DNA of 64,000 nt from assembly GCF_002982075.1 (NCBI RefSeq), contig NZ_PUEJ01000004.1:186001-250000 (forward strand), read 5' to 3'. Made by a program: the position numbers and the translations under genes. Positions 24,702 to 32,820 of this stretch are shown piece after piece (positions within the stretch are counted from its first letter, which is position 1; each line of letters opens with the position of its first letter). A model generated the notes under the pieces. It was given only the letters and a program-made list of their open reading frames with translations. It did not search any database and had not been told where the DNA came from. The DNA comes from Labrys okinawensis (lineage in GTDB: Bacteria > Pseudomonadota > Alphaproteobacteria > Rhizobiales > Labraceae).

Positions 24702-24897
24702 GTAGTGTAGCCCCTCACCCTTACCCTCTCCCCGTAAGAACGGGGCGAGGGGGCGCAAGCGTTGCGATTGGTTTTTGGAGTTTTCATCTCGCCCGACCGT
24801 TGGGCGAGACAACGGGCTTTCGGAATGGAACTCGATGTCGAAGTCCCCTCGCCTCGCCACCTGCGAGGAGAGGGTAAGGGTGAAGGGCAGCACTACT
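24702..24897. repeat. Imperfect long inverted repeat with CCCTCACCCTTACCCTCTCC arms
   Basis: Left arm (24702-24731) reads GTAGTGTAGCCCCTCACCCT and continues TACCCTCTCC. Its reverse complement with a few mismatches lies at 24868-24897. Inner short palindromes (CCCCG...CGGGG after the left arm, and CTCGCC...GGCGAG-like bases by the right arm) add structure. Elements with this CCCTCACCC(T)TACCCTCTCCCC core are widespread extragenic repeats in Hyphomicrobiales. No coding frame inside is convincing. Confidence 0.7.
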
Positions 24898-24949
24898 CTC
24901 GAGCAGAGCATGTGTTCTCGCCGAGGCCCGATGCTCCCCTGCGAGACGA

Positions 24950-25852
24950 TCAGGCCTGCCGGCGCACCATGTCCAGGAACCTCGACAGGCTGGGGCTGGG
25001 TTCGTCCGCGCGCCGCGCGAGATAGAGCTGTGCGGTCAGCCGCGTCGTGCCGTCGAGGCGCCGATAGACGATGCCGTTCGTCTCCAGCTTCGCCATGGAC
25101 GCCGGCACGATCGAAATGCCGAGGCCGGCCGAGACCAGGCTCAGTGTCGAGACCATCCTCGGCGTTTCCTGTCCCACCATCGGACTGAATCCAGCCGCGC
25201 GGCAGGCCGCGATGATGTCGTCATAAAGGCCGGGGCCGGAGGGGCGGCGATTGAGTACGAAGGTCTCGTTGGAAAGAGCGGCGAGCGGCAGGCGTTGCCG
25301 GCGCAGGGAAGCAGCGGCAAGCGGATGATGGTCCGGCAAGGCAACCAGCATCTCCTCGACATGGAGGGGTTCGACAAGGAGCCCGTCAGGCCTTGCAGCC
25401 GGCGCACGGACGAAGGCCGCATCCAGCCGGTCGGCGCGCAGCAATCCGATGAGATCTCCGGTGCTGCCCTCCTCCAGTGAGAGGGCGATGCCGGGCGCCG
25501 CCTCGCGCAGCCCGCGGACCACGGCGGAGACCAGCGGATGGAAGGCCGCCGAGGTCGTATAGCCCACCGCAAGCCTGCCCTGTTCGCCGCGGGCTGCCCG
25601 TCTGGCTGCTTCCAGGGCCGCATCGACATCCTGCAGGACGAGCCGGGCCCGCTCCACCAGCACCCGCCCCGGCTCGGTCAATCGGACACCGCGGGGCAGG
25701 CGCTGGAACAGGGGCGCGCCGACTGCGCGCTCCAGCACGCGGATCTGCTGGCTGAGCGGCGGCTGCTGGATGCCGAGCCGCTCGGCCGCACGTGTCACAT
25801 GCCCTTCGTCGGCGACCGCGACGGCATAGCGAAGATGGCGCAGTTCGATCAT
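24950..25852 (-). CDS. LysR-family regulator adjacent to chromate transporter genes
   Basis: A 300-residue LysR-type regulator: N-terminal helix-turn-helix (IELRHLRYAVAVADEGHVTR, AAERLGIQQPPLSQQIRVLE) and a C-terminal LysR_substrate domain (GRLAVGYTTSAAFHPLVSAV). I chose the ATG at 25852 because MIELRHLRY is the standard LysR beginning; a start 12 bases upstream is possible. It is divergent from a split chromate transporter pair, and a perfect 7-3-7 palindrome lies 3 bases upstream of its start. It may control the transporter, although the co-inducer type is unknown. Confidence 0.9.
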   Translation of the reverse strand: MIELRHLRYAVAVADEGHVTRAAERLGIQQPPLSQQIRVLERAVGAPLFQRLPRGVRLTEPGRVLVERARLVLQDVDAALEAARRAARGEQGRLAVGYTTSAAFHPLVSAVVRGLREAAPGIALSLEEGSTGDLIGLLRADRLDAAFVRAPAARPDGLLVEPLHVEEMLVALPDHHPLAAASLRRQRLPLAALSNETFVLNRRPSGPGLYDDIIAACRAAGFSPMVGQETPRMVSTLSLVSAGLGISIVPASMAKLETNGIVYRRLDGTTRLTAQLYLARRADEPSPSLSRFLDMVRRQA

Positions 25853-25854
25853 GT

Positions 25855-25871
25855 CATATCCCATGGATATG
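25855..25871. promoter_or_regulatory. Palindrome upstream of LysR gene
   Basis: CATATCC-CAT-GGATATG is a perfect inverted repeat of 7-bp arms around 3 bases, placed right against the LysR start in the 101-base region shared with the divergent transporter gene. AT-rich dyads in this position are typical autoregulatory LysR binding sites. More ATAT-rich sequence follows at 25872-25905. Confidence 0.5.
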
Positions 25872-25953
25872 GATATTGCAGCTATCATATATTGGACATG
25901 ATGGATCGGGAAGCCTAGCGTCCGCGCAAGTTCTCCAAGCAAGGCCCAACTCC

Positions 25954-26517
25954 ATGGACGCTGCAAGCTCTTCCCTCTCGGTGGAGAGAAAATCCCCCGA
26001 CATTGCCGACCTCTTCTGTGGGTTCCTCACTCTGGGCCTCATCGGCTTCGGCGGTGTGCTGCCGCTGGCGCGCCGCATGGTCGTGGAAGAGCGCGGCTGG
26101 CTGAATGGGCAGGAATTTGCCGACTTGCTGGGCCTGTGCCAATTCCTGCCGGGCGGCAACATCATCAACATGTCTGTCGCCATCGGCCTGCGCTTCCGCG
26201 GTGTCGCCGGCGCCTGCGCGGCTCTTCTCGGCCTGATCGCCGCCCCGACGGCCATCGTCATCGGGCTTGGGATGCTCTATGATCGCTTCCAGGCCGATCC
26301 ACATATCCACCATCTCTTCGGAGGGCTTGCCGCGGCCGCGGCGGGGCTGCTCATCTCGATGGCGATCAAGGTCGCCCGGCCGCTGCGCCGCGACCCCGCC
26401 GGCATCCTGATCGCCTGCGCCTGTTTCCTGGCTATCGCCGTACTGCGTCTGCCGCTGCCGGCCACCATGCTCGTCCTGGCGCCTCTCGGCATTCTGCTGG
26501 CCTGGAGGAAGGCATGA
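25954..26517 (+). CDS. Chromate transporter, N-terminal-type CHR domain
   Basis: A 187-residue membrane protein with one CHR domain. It shows the family hallmark LFCGFLTLGLIGFGGVLPLA near the N-terminus and GLCQFLPGGNIINMSVAIG, corresponding to the conserved PGP/PxxN region. Several membrane spans follow. It is one half of a bipartite short-chain CHR transporter; the second half begins in the last codon of this gene. The family exports chromate or takes part in anion transport. The ATG at 25954 begins shortly before the CHR domain; the reading frame extends upstream but the extra residues are not CHR-like. Confidence 0.87.
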   Translation: MDAASSSLSVERKSPDIADLFCGFLTLGLIGFGGVLPLARRMVVEERGWLNGQEFADLLGLCQFLPGGNIINMSVAIGLRFRGVAGACAALLGLIAAPTAIVIGLGMLYDRFQADPHIHHLFGGLAAAAAGLLISMAIKVARPLRRDPAGILIACACFLAIAVLRLPLPATMLVLAPLGILLAWRKA

Positions 26518-27047
26518 TGGCATCGACCCTGCTCTCCCTCGCTTTGATCTTCACGCAGCTGTCCCTGCTCGCCTTCGGCGGCGGCAATACCATTCTGCCC
26601 GAAATGCACCGGCAGGTGGTCGACATTCATCACTGGATGTCGGCCCAGCAATTCGGTGCGATGTTTGCCCTGGCGCAGGCCGCTCCCGGCCCGAACATGA
26701 TGATCGTGCCGCTGGTCGGCTGGCATGTCGCTGGACTGCCGGGCGTATTGGTGACCTCGCTCGCCAAGTTCGGCCCCTCCTCGCTCATCACCGGTATTGC
26801 CCTCAGGCTCTGGGATCGCTTCCGTGACCGACCCTGGCGGAAGAAGGTGCAGGCAGGCCTGCTGCCGATGACGGTGGGGCTGGTCACGGCGAGCGCCGCG
26901 GTGATCGCCGAAGCCTCAGCCGGAACCTGGCTGCTGGCCGGCATCATCGCCGTCTCCGCCTTTCTCACCACGACGACACGCATCCATCCCTTGCTGGTGC
27001 TGGCGGGAGGCGCCGCGGTCGGACTGAGCGGGCTTACCCAAATCTGA
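26514..27047 (+). CDS. Chromate transporter, C-terminal-type CHR domain
   Basis: A 177-residue second CHR half: LIFTQLSLLAFGGGNTILPE, the QQFGAMFALAQAAPGPNMM core with the conserved APGPN, then four or so membrane spans. Its start codon overlaps the upstream stop (ATGA), so the two halves are translated together and probably form one heteromeric transporter, the equivalent of a full-length two-domain ChrA. A second ATG three bases later could also serve as start. Confidence 0.88.
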   Translation: MMASTLLSLALIFTQLSLLAFGGGNTILPEMHRQVVDIHHWMSAQQFGAMFALAQAAPGPNMMIVPLVGWHVAGLPGVLVTSLAKFGPSSLITGIALRLWDRFRDRPWRKKVQAGLLPMTVGLVTASAAVIAEASAGTWLLAGIIAVSAFLTTTTRIHPLLVLAGGAAVGLSGLTQI

Positions 27048-27076
27048 GGCGAGGACGACGAAGAAGGCTTTCGATC

Positions 27077-27343
27077 ATGGCGACACCGGCATCCGATACG
27101 CTCGATCCCCTGCTGCGCGACCTCCTGGCCTGGCTGTCGTGCTGCGACCGCCCCTATGCCGAGGTGATGGACGCCTGGCGGACCTCCTGTCCGCGCCTGC
27201 CGGTGTGGGAGGAGGCCAATGATCGAGGCCTGGTCTCCCGCAACCGGATCGACGGCGCCGCCATGATCGGCCTGACCGAAGCCGGAAGGCTCTTTTTGCG
27301 GCAGGAAGACGGTGTCCGATCCGCCGCCGGCTTCGGGTTCTAG
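27077..27343 (+). CDS. Conserved small hypothetical protein (88 aa), possible winged helix
   Basis: An 88-residue protein: DPLLRDLLAWLSCCDRPYAE, then VMDAWRTSCPRLPVWEEAND, and RGLVSRNRIDGAAMIGLTEA. The order helix, helix, RGLV, hydrophobic strand, LTEAGRLFL resembles a compact winged-helix domain, but I recognise no characterised family. It follows the chromate transporter genes by 29 bases on the same strand and could belong to that transcript. Its stop codon overlaps the stop of the convergent HAD gene in the four bases CTAG. Confidence 0.7.
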   Translation: MATPASDTLDPLLRDLLAWLSCCDRPYAEVMDAWRTSCPRLPVWEEANDRGLVSRNRIDGAAMIGLTEAGRLFLRQEDGVRSAAGFGF

Positions 27344-27948
27344 CCCAGGGCTACGCCGCGGGCCTCCAGGAATGACAGCAGCCACGGCTCGCCCAGAAAT
27401 ACTTCCGCCTGGAAACCGGCCTGCCTTGCAGCGTCCACATTGGCGGGCAGGTCGTCGAAGAAGATGCAGCCGGCAGGATCGATGCCGGCCTTCTCGGCCA
27501 CCACCTGAAAGGAACGCAGCGAAGGTTTCTCATGCCCGATCTCATGACTGAGGAAGGGCTCGAAACCCGCCAGCACGCCGCCCGATGCCTCGCGCACGAA
27601 GTCCCAATGTTCCTGATTGGTGTTGGAGAAGATGATGACCCTGTTACGCTTCGCCAGGCGCTCCATGACGGCGAGCATCGAGGGATTGATGGCGAGATGG
27701 CAACTCCAATCCTCGACGAAAACCTCCCACGGCGCCTCATATCCACCGGTCTCCGCCAATTGCTGGTGAAACAGGCGGATCGGCGTTCCCGTTCCCCAAC
27801 GCGATTGCCGGAACAGGTTCAACACGTCCCCGGCCGAGCAGGAAGGGCGGCATCGCGAAGCCAGGCGCTCGAACAGGACGGCATTGTCATGCTCGACCAC
27901 GACACCGCCGAGATCGAAGACGAGCGCTTGGAAAGGCGACGACGACAT
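27340..27948 (-). CDS. HAD-family phosphatase (YihX-like subclass)
   Basis: A 202-residue haloacid-dehalogenase-like hydrolase. Motif I is LVFDLGGVVVE with the nucleophile D12; Gly replaces the usual second Asp of DxD, as in the DLGG/DLGN variants of the YihX (sugar-phosphatase) group. Motif II is IIFSNTN, motif III is the Lys in GHEKPSLRSF, and motif IV is IFFDDLPANVDAA. A helical cap lies between motifs I and II. GGAGGC precedes the ATG at 27948. Members dephosphorylate small phosphoesters such as glucose-1-phosphate; the substrate here is unknown. Confidence 0.88.
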   Translation of the reverse strand: MSSSPFQALVFDLGGVVVEHDNAVLFERLASRCRPSCSAGDVLNLFRQSRWGTGTPIRLFHQQLAETGGYEAPWEVFVEDWSCHLAINPSMLAVMERLAKRNRVIIFSNTNQEHWDFVREASGGVLAGFEPFLSHEIGHEKPSLRSFQVVAEKAGIDPAGCIFFDDLPANVDAARQAGFQAEVFLGEPWLLSFLEARGVALG

Positions 27949-28346
27949 GATGCCTCCTGCTTTCGACCGAATCCGACGCAAGGACTAGAAAAGTATTGTG
28001 GTGCCGATAGGTTCATCGGCGCCGCGCGATCACTTTTCCCATGTATCCGGTCGAAGACGTTATGGAATTGGCAGAGGTACTCAGCGGCGTTGGCCTTGCT
28101 ACACTGCTTCCGTAGAGCAGCCATCGGTGGTTCGGTGATCCCTCCCGCGCGATAGCTTCCAACGCGCCTGGAAATTAGCGTTCGCCGGAGCAACACTGCA
28201 TGGCTCCAACCTTAGTCCGCCCATGTCACGGTAGAGTTACGCTTGTGGACGTTAGTTCACCATGCCGTGCAATGACAGGGCAGAAGACCGAAATCGGAAT
28301 GAAAGCAAAAACGCTATTGATCGAAGCCATGAATAGGGAGGAAACC
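27949..28346. other. Intergenic region before Cys-rich miniprotein
   Basis: 398 bases of lower GC content. I see no credible gene. Possible promoter-like strings (TTGGCC with TACACT around 28090-28105) are weak. It presumably carries the promoters of the flanking divergent genes. Confidence 0.35.
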
Positions 28347-28595
28347 GTGCACGCCACCAAATCTTGGAGCTGGCGGATATCCGTTGCCGCCATATGCGTC
28401 ATCGCCTCTGGTCTTGCCGCATATGCAGGTGGTGGAAGGCTCGTTAGGGAGAACGACCTTCAAGCCTGCAAGGAAAACCGAAAGCAATTTTGTCCTCAAA
28501 GCGCACCTGGAAAGGCCGGCGCTTGTTTGCGCGAGCACATGGCCAAACTAACCCTCGCATGCCAAGCCAAGATCCGAGCGAATTCGTCGAAATAA
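28347..28595 (+). CDS. Small exported Cys-rich protein, GLG1-repeat-like
   Basis: 82 residues from a GTG start chosen because GGGAGG lies 5 bases upstream; two in-frame ATGs further 5' lack a site. The product has an N-terminal signal or anchor (SWSWRISVAAICVIASGLAA, cleavage after AYA) and a short mature part with four cysteines: ACKENRKQFCPQSAPGKAGA, then CLREHMAKLTLACQAKI. The spacing C-x7-C-x10-C-x11-C with a central GxxxxCLxxH resembles the Cys-rich GLG1 repeat found in many small periplasmic proteobacterial proteins. Function unknown; two disulfides are likely in the periplasm. Confidence 0.72.
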   Translation: MHATKSWSWRISVAAICVIASGLAAYAGGGRLVRENDLQACKENRKQFCPQSAPGKAGACLREHMAKLTLACQAKIRANSSK

Positions 28596-28715
28596 TGAAC
28601 CGAGTCAGGGGGGCGCCACCCCCCTGTACTGAAGGGGCAGCGTCACACATGAAATGCCTTGTCCACCAGCTGTCCGGATCCAAAGATCGGATAGCTGAGA
28701 ATGGCCAGAGCAGGC

Positions 28716-29195
28716 TCACTCCTCATGCACGCTCGAGAGCGGCAGACCCTCGAAGCGCTTCAGCGTGTCCAGCACGATCGAGGTCTTCACATGCTGCACG
28801 GAATCATGGGGCAGCAGTACGTCGTTGACGAAGCGCGACAGGCCGGCGAGGCCGCGCGTGGCGACCTTGAGGTGATAGTCCATCTCGCCGGTCAGAGCGT
28901 AGGCCTCCAGCACTTCGGGCAGGTCGTTGACCAGTTGGGCGAATTTACGCGCATTGTCACGGTTGTGGGTGGCGAGCGTCACGGAGATTACCACCAAGAG
29001 GTCGAGCCCGACCTTATGCGCATCGAGGCTGGCCTGATAGCCGCAGATCACCCCTGAAGCCTCCAGGCGGGAGCGCCGGCGCGAGCATTGCGAAGCCGAT
29101 AGCGCGATCTTTTCCGACAGCTCGATATTGGTCAGCCGGCCGTCACGCTGCAGCTCCCGCAAGATTCTGAGATCATAAGCATCGAGATCGATCAT
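28716..29195 (-). CDS. Lrp/AsnC-family regulator
   Basis: A 159-residue Lrp-type regulator: helix-turn-helix DLRILRELQRDGRLTNIELS followed by EKIALSASQCSRRRSRLEAS, then the RAM effector domain (EVLEAYALTGEMDYHLKVAT). It is divergent from the 4-hydroxyphenylpyruvate dioxygenase gene, and Lrp proteins in this position commonly activate that gene in response to aromatic amino acids. The ATG at 29195 (MIDLDAYDL) matches family starts; an in-frame ATG 21 bases upstream is possible. Neither has a strong ribosome binding site. Confidence 0.9.
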   Translation of the reverse strand: MIDLDAYDLRILRELQRDGRLTNIELSEKIALSASQCSRRRSRLEASGVICGYQASLDAHKVGLDLLVVISVTLATHNRDNARKFAQLVNDLPEVLEAYALTGEMDYHLKVATRGLAGLSRFVNDVLLPHDSVQHVKTSIVLDTLKRFEGLPLSSVHEE

Positions 29196-29341
29196 TGCAT
29201 AAATCCAGGGTGTCATGCGTGTTTCGTGCATAGATTTGCGGTGAGCCATCAAGAATGCAAGCACATTGCGCGATGATCCTGGCAGAATCCCTCTCAATGC
29301 GGAGGGCGCCCGGCCGCCCTCCTGACAACCAGGAGGAAATT

Positions 29342-30445
29342 ATGGGCCCCTTCCCGCACGATGCACCGCCCGCGGCGATCACACCCGAAAATCCCGCCGG
29401 GACCGACGGCTTCGAATTCGTCGAATTCGCCCATCCCGAACCCGCCAAGCTCCAGGCGCTGTTCACCAGCATGGGCTATGTGCCGGTTGCCACCCACAAG
29501 ACCAAGGACATCACGGTCTGGCGGCAAGGCGACATCAACTACATCGTCAATGCCGAGCCCGGCAGCCACGCCATGCGCTTCGTCGAGACCCACGGGCCCT
29601 GCGCGCCCGCCATGGCCTGGCGCGTGGTCAACGCCAAACATGCCTTCGAGCATGCGGTGGCGCGGGGCGCCACCCCCTATGAAGGCAACGACAAGACGCT
29701 GGACGTGCCGGCCATCGTCGGCATCGGCGGTTCCCTGCTCTATTTCATCGACGCCTATGGCGATAAAGGCTCGGCCTATGACCGCGAATTCGACTGGCTG
29801 GGCGAGCGCGATCCCAAACCGGCGGGCGTCGGCTTCTATTACCTCGACCACCTGACCCACAATGTCTATCGCGGCAACATGGACACGTGGTGGGCCTTCT
29901 ACCGAGACTTGTTCGGCTTCAAGCAGATCCACTTCTTCAACATTGACGGCCGTATCACCGGCCTCGTCAGCCGCGCCATCACCTCGCCCTGCGGCAAGAT
30001 CCGCATCCCGCTCAACGAATCCAAGGACGACACCAGCCAGATCGAGGAGTTCCTAAAGAAATATCACGGCGAAGGCATCCAGCACATCGCCGTCGGGACG
30101 GAAGGAATCTATGACTCGGTCGACAAGCTGGCCGCCAACGGCCTGAAATTCATGCCGGGCCCGCCCGACACCTATTACGAGCGTTCCCATGCCCGCGTGA
30201 ATGGCCACGACGAACCGATCGGGCGCATGAAGAAGCACGGCATCCTCATCGACGGCGAAGGCGTACGCGATGGCGGCATGACCAAGATCCTGCTGCAGAT
30301 CTTCTCGAAGACGGTGATCGGCCCGATTTTCTTCGAATTCATCCAGCGCAAGGGCGATGAGGGCTTCGGCGAGGGCAATTTCCGCGCTCTGTTCGAGTCG
30401 ATCGAAGAGGACCAGATCCGGCGCGGCGCCCTGGCGGCGGAATAG
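29342..30445 (+). CDS. hppD: 4-Hydroxyphenylpyruvate dioxygenase
   Basis: A 367-residue Fe(II)-dependent dioxygenase that converts 4-hydroxyphenylpyruvate to homogentisate in tyrosine degradation. It contains two vicinal-oxygen-chelate domains. The iron ligands are readable: H170 in LDHLTHNV, H248 in IQHIAVGT and E332 in FFEFIQRKG. The C-terminal GFGEGNFRALFESIEEDQIR closes the active site as in other HPPDs. Length is typical. CAGGAGGAAATT precedes the ATG. No homogentisate dioxygenase gene is adjacent, so the remainder of the pathway lies elsewhere. The divergent Lrp-family gene is the probable regulator. Confidence 0.96.
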   Translation: MGPFPHDAPPAAITPENPAGTDGFEFVEFAHPEPAKLQALFTSMGYVPVATHKTKDITVWRQGDINYIVNAEPGSHAMRFVETHGPCAPAMAWRVVNAKHAFEHAVARGATPYEGNDKTLDVPAIVGIGGSLLYFIDAYGDKGSAYDREFDWLGERDPKPAGVGFYYLDHLTHNVYRGNMDTWWAFYRDLFGFKQIHFFNIDGRITGLVSRAITSPCGKIRIPLNESKDDTSQIEEFLKKYHGEGIQHIAVGTEGIYDSVDKLAANGLKFMPGPPDTYYERSHARVNGHDEPIGRMKKHGILIDGEGVRDGGMTKILLQIFSKTVIGPIFFEFIQRKGDEGFGEGNFRALFESIEEDQIRRGALAAE

Positions 30446-30569
30446 GATCCTTCGGCGCTCGCCTCGTTCGCCCACGCCAGCCTGGCACGGGCCCGCCGTC
30501 GCGTCTCGGTCGGCGCGGCTCGTGTCATCCTGCACAGTGTCTTGGCCGCCCTCCCCCTAGAAGAGCCCC

Positions 30570-30606
30570 AGAGCAAAGCGCGTTCATGACTGAACGCTTG
30601 TTTGCT
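30570..30606. repeat. Second copy of the AGAGCAAA palindromic repeat
   Basis: AGAGCAAAGCGCGTTCA and TGAACGCTTGTTTGCT pair around a TGAC centre. This matches the reverse complement of the element ending at 5742. It lies just upstream of the exported hypothetical protein gene, so it would be in that gene's 5' leader or promoter. Confidence 0.65.
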
Positions 30607-30626
30607 GCGCAAGGACAGGGAACGCC

Positions 30627-31268
30627 ATGACACGCAACGACATCGCCGAGACACTTTTTGCCAGCTTCCTGCTCGGGTTGGCGGTCCTCTTGCTGCTGTC
30701 CTCCGGCGTTCTGGCGGCCGAACCTTTCACCAGTGCCTATACCCATTTCGACACCGCCAAGTGCCCCCACCAGCCGGGGAACGACGAAGAGGATTACGGC
30801 AGCTGGCGCTGCCCCGGTTATCGCGGCCTGCCCATGCGGCTCTCCGCCGGCGACCAGCGCATGTTCGTCAGCTTTGGTAAGCCTGGCGCCCATGATCTGG
30901 CTGCCAGCGAAACCTTCACCGGATTCAACAGCGCCGATCATGGCACGGTGGAATGGCGCCTTGCCGCCGGCCAACCGCAGCCCTTCGCCACCATCCTGCA
31001 ATGGCAGGTGATGACGGAAGCGGACCACCAGGCAGAGGCCAAGGGTCCCTCGCCGGCCTCGGGCCGCGTCCTCGTCGTCACCAGGCTGGGGAAGGACGGC
31101 ACCTGTCACGTCGGTTATGTCGACGCCCGCGCCAATGCCGGCACAGCCAACGCCCTGGCACGCAAAATCGCCGACGAGCAAGCCCGTTCCTTCCGCTGCG
31201 GCAAGGACAAGCCGGTCGTGCTTGGAGCCGTCTCATCCGGCTTGAGCCTGCCTGGCAAAGCCCGCTGA
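30627..31268 (+). CDS. Exported hypothetical protein (213 aa)
   Basis: 213 residues with a signal peptide (ETLFASFLLGLAVLLLLSSG, cleavage after VLAA). The mature protein has conserved-looking spans HFDTAKCPHQPGNDEEDYGS followed by WRCPGYRGLPMRLSAGDQRM, and later VLVVTRLGKDGTCHVGYVDA and EQARSFRCGKD. Four cysteines could form two disulfides in the periplasm. Similar exported proteins of unknown role occur in rhizobia and relatives. AAGGACAGGG precedes the ATG. Nothing nearby suggests a specific function. Confidence 0.72.
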   Translation: MTRNDIAETLFASFLLGLAVLLLLSSGVLAAEPFTSAYTHFDTAKCPHQPGNDEEDYGSWRCPGYRGLPMRLSAGDQRMFVSFGKPGAHDLAASETFTGFNSADHGTVEWRLAAGQPQPFATILQWQVMTEADHQAEAKGPSPASGRVLVVTRLGKDGTCHVGYVDARANAGTANALARKIADEQARSFRCGKDKPVVLGAVSSGLSLPGKAR

Positions 31269-31445
31269 CGACCGCTCTTCAGGCCATTCCAATTCCCTTG
31301 GATATCTTCCCGGCTGGTGCTTCACCCTGCCGGCTATCCGTGCCAAGCTGCGTCCTTCGATCGAAGCCCACGAAGATCGGGCGCTTAACGGGAACGTCAA
31401 AGGGAGACGCCGCGTGGGCCGTTCCTTCCGCGCCGATGCCGGGCT

Positions 31446-31463
31446 GCCGCAAGAGCTTGCGGC
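31446..31463 (+). promoter_or_regulatory. Perfect palindrome abutting the permease start codon
   Basis: GCCGCAAG-AG-CTTGCGGC, an 8-2-8 perfect inverted repeat, ends one base before the ATG at 31464 and replaces any recognisable Shine-Dalgarno. As RNA it would occlude the translation start; as DNA it could be an operator. Confidence 0.5.
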
Positions 31464-32135
31464 ATGAATTACGAGTTCGAGTTCGCTGACGTCTTCGCCT
31501 ATTGGCCGGAGCTCGCGGCCGGCGCCCTGCATACGCTGGTACTGTCGGGACTGGCCATGGCGATCGGCATGGTCGTGGCGGTGGTCGGCGCGCTTGCCAA
31601 GACCTCAGGGCCGCCCCCGCTGCGCTACGCCGTCGACGCCTATATCGAGCTGATCCGCAACACTCCCTTCCTCATCCAGGTCTTCATGATCTTTTTCGGC
31701 ATGCCCTCGGTCGGCCTGCGCCTGTCCTCGAACAGTGCGGCACTGCTGGCACTGGTGGTCAATGTCGGCGCCTATGGCATCGAGATCATCCGGGCCGGCA
31801 TCGAGAGCATTTCCAAGGGCCAGATCGAGGCCGGCAAATCGCTCGGCCTCAAGCCGCTGCAGATCTTCCGCCTCGTCATCCTCAAGCCGGCCATCCAGGC
31901 GATCTATCCCTCGCTGACCAGCCAGTTCATCCTGCTCATGCTCAACTCCAGCGTCTGCTCAGCCATCGCCGCCGGCGAGCTGACGGCCGCGGCAGGCGAC
32001 ATCCAGTCGCGCACCTTCCGCAGCTTCGAGGTCTATTTCGTGGCGACCAGTATCTATCTGGCGCTTTCGATCGTGTTCTGGTGCCTGTTCGCCGGCATCG
32101 AGCGCGCCTTCCTGCGCCAGCCGAGCCGGCGATAG
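31464..32135 (+). CDS. Polar amino acid ABC transporter permease (HisM/GlnP-like)
   Basis: A 223-residue inner-membrane permease of the His/Glu/Gln family. It has a natural N-terminus (MNYEFEFADVFAYWPELAAG), five or six spans, the conserved ELIRNTPFLIQVFMIFFGMP segment, and the EAA-loop EAGKSLGLKPLQIFRLVILK that contacts the ATPase. It pairs with the next permease gene, only 8 bases downstream, to form the heterodimeric channel. A binding-protein gene follows, but no ATPase gene is present in the cluster. Confidence 0.92.
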   Translation: MNYEFEFADVFAYWPELAAGALHTLVLSGLAMAIGMVVAVVGALAKTSGPPPLRYAVDAYIELIRNTPFLIQVFMIFFGMPSVGLRLSSNSAALLALVVNVGAYGIEIIRAGIESISKGQIEAGKSLGLKPLQIFRLVILKPAIQAIYPSLTSQFILLMLNSSVCSAIAAGELTAAAGDIQSRTFRSFEVYFVATSIYLALSIVFWCLFAGIERAFLRQPSRR

Positions 32136-32143
32136 GAGGCAGC

Positions 32144-32794
32144 ATGCGGACCCTCGGCGAAGCCGACATCCTCTATATCCTGCTGGCCTTGCGCTGGACG
32201 CTGCTGCTTTCGCTGGTCGCCTTCATCGGCGGCGGCATCGGCGGCCTTCTGGTCGCCCTGGCGCGCACGGCCGAAATCCGGCCCCTACGCTGGCTGGCGC
32301 TGGGCTATATCAAGCTGTTCCAGGGCACGCCGCTGCTGATGCAGCTTTTCCTCGCCTTTTTCGTGCCGGGCATTTTCGGCATCGACGTCAATCCCTGGAC
32401 GGCAGCGGCGATCGGCCTCTCCCTGAACGCCAGCGCCTTTCTCGGCGAGATCTGGCGCGGCGCCATCGAAGTGGTCCCCCCAGGCCAGAGCGAGGCGGCC
32501 CGGGCACTCGCCCTCACCTATCTGCCGCGCATGTTCAAGGTGGTCATCCCCCAGGCCGTGCGCATCGCCATTCCGCCGACCATCGGCTTCCTGGTGCAGC
32601 TCATCAAGGGCACCTCGCTTGCCTCGATCATCGGCTTCGTCGAGATCACCCGCGCCGCCCAGATCATCAACAACGCGGCCTTTCGGCCCTTCACCATCTT
32701 CGGCCTGGTGGCGCTCGCCTATTTCCTGGTGTGCTGGCCCCTGTCGATCTGGAGCCGCGCTCTGGAGCGGCGGCTGACGGTCGCCAGACGCTGA
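32144..32794 (+). CDS. Polar amino acid ABC transporter permease (HisQ-like)
   Basis: A 216-residue second permease with RWTLLLSLVAFIGGGIGGLL, the YIKLFQGTPLLMQLFLAFF segment typical of the family, and the EAA loop EAARALALTYLPRMFKVVIP. TAGGAGGCAGC precedes the ATG, which I chose over any upstream in-frame start because that sequence lies within the preceding permease gene. It works with the first permease and with the binding protein 26 bases downstream. Confidence 0.92.
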   Translation: MRTLGEADILYILLALRWTLLLSLVAFIGGGIGGLLVALARTAEIRPLRWLALGYIKLFQGTPLLMQLFLAFFVPGIFGIDVNPWTAAAIGLSLNASAFLGEIWRGAIEVVPPGQSEAARALALTYLPRMFKVVIPQAVRIAIPPTIGFLVQLIKGTSLASIIGFVEITRAAQIINNAAFRPFTIFGLVALAYFLVCWPLSIWSRALERRLTVARR

Positions 32795-32820
32795 GATTTT
32801 CGATCAAGGAGAAAACGATT

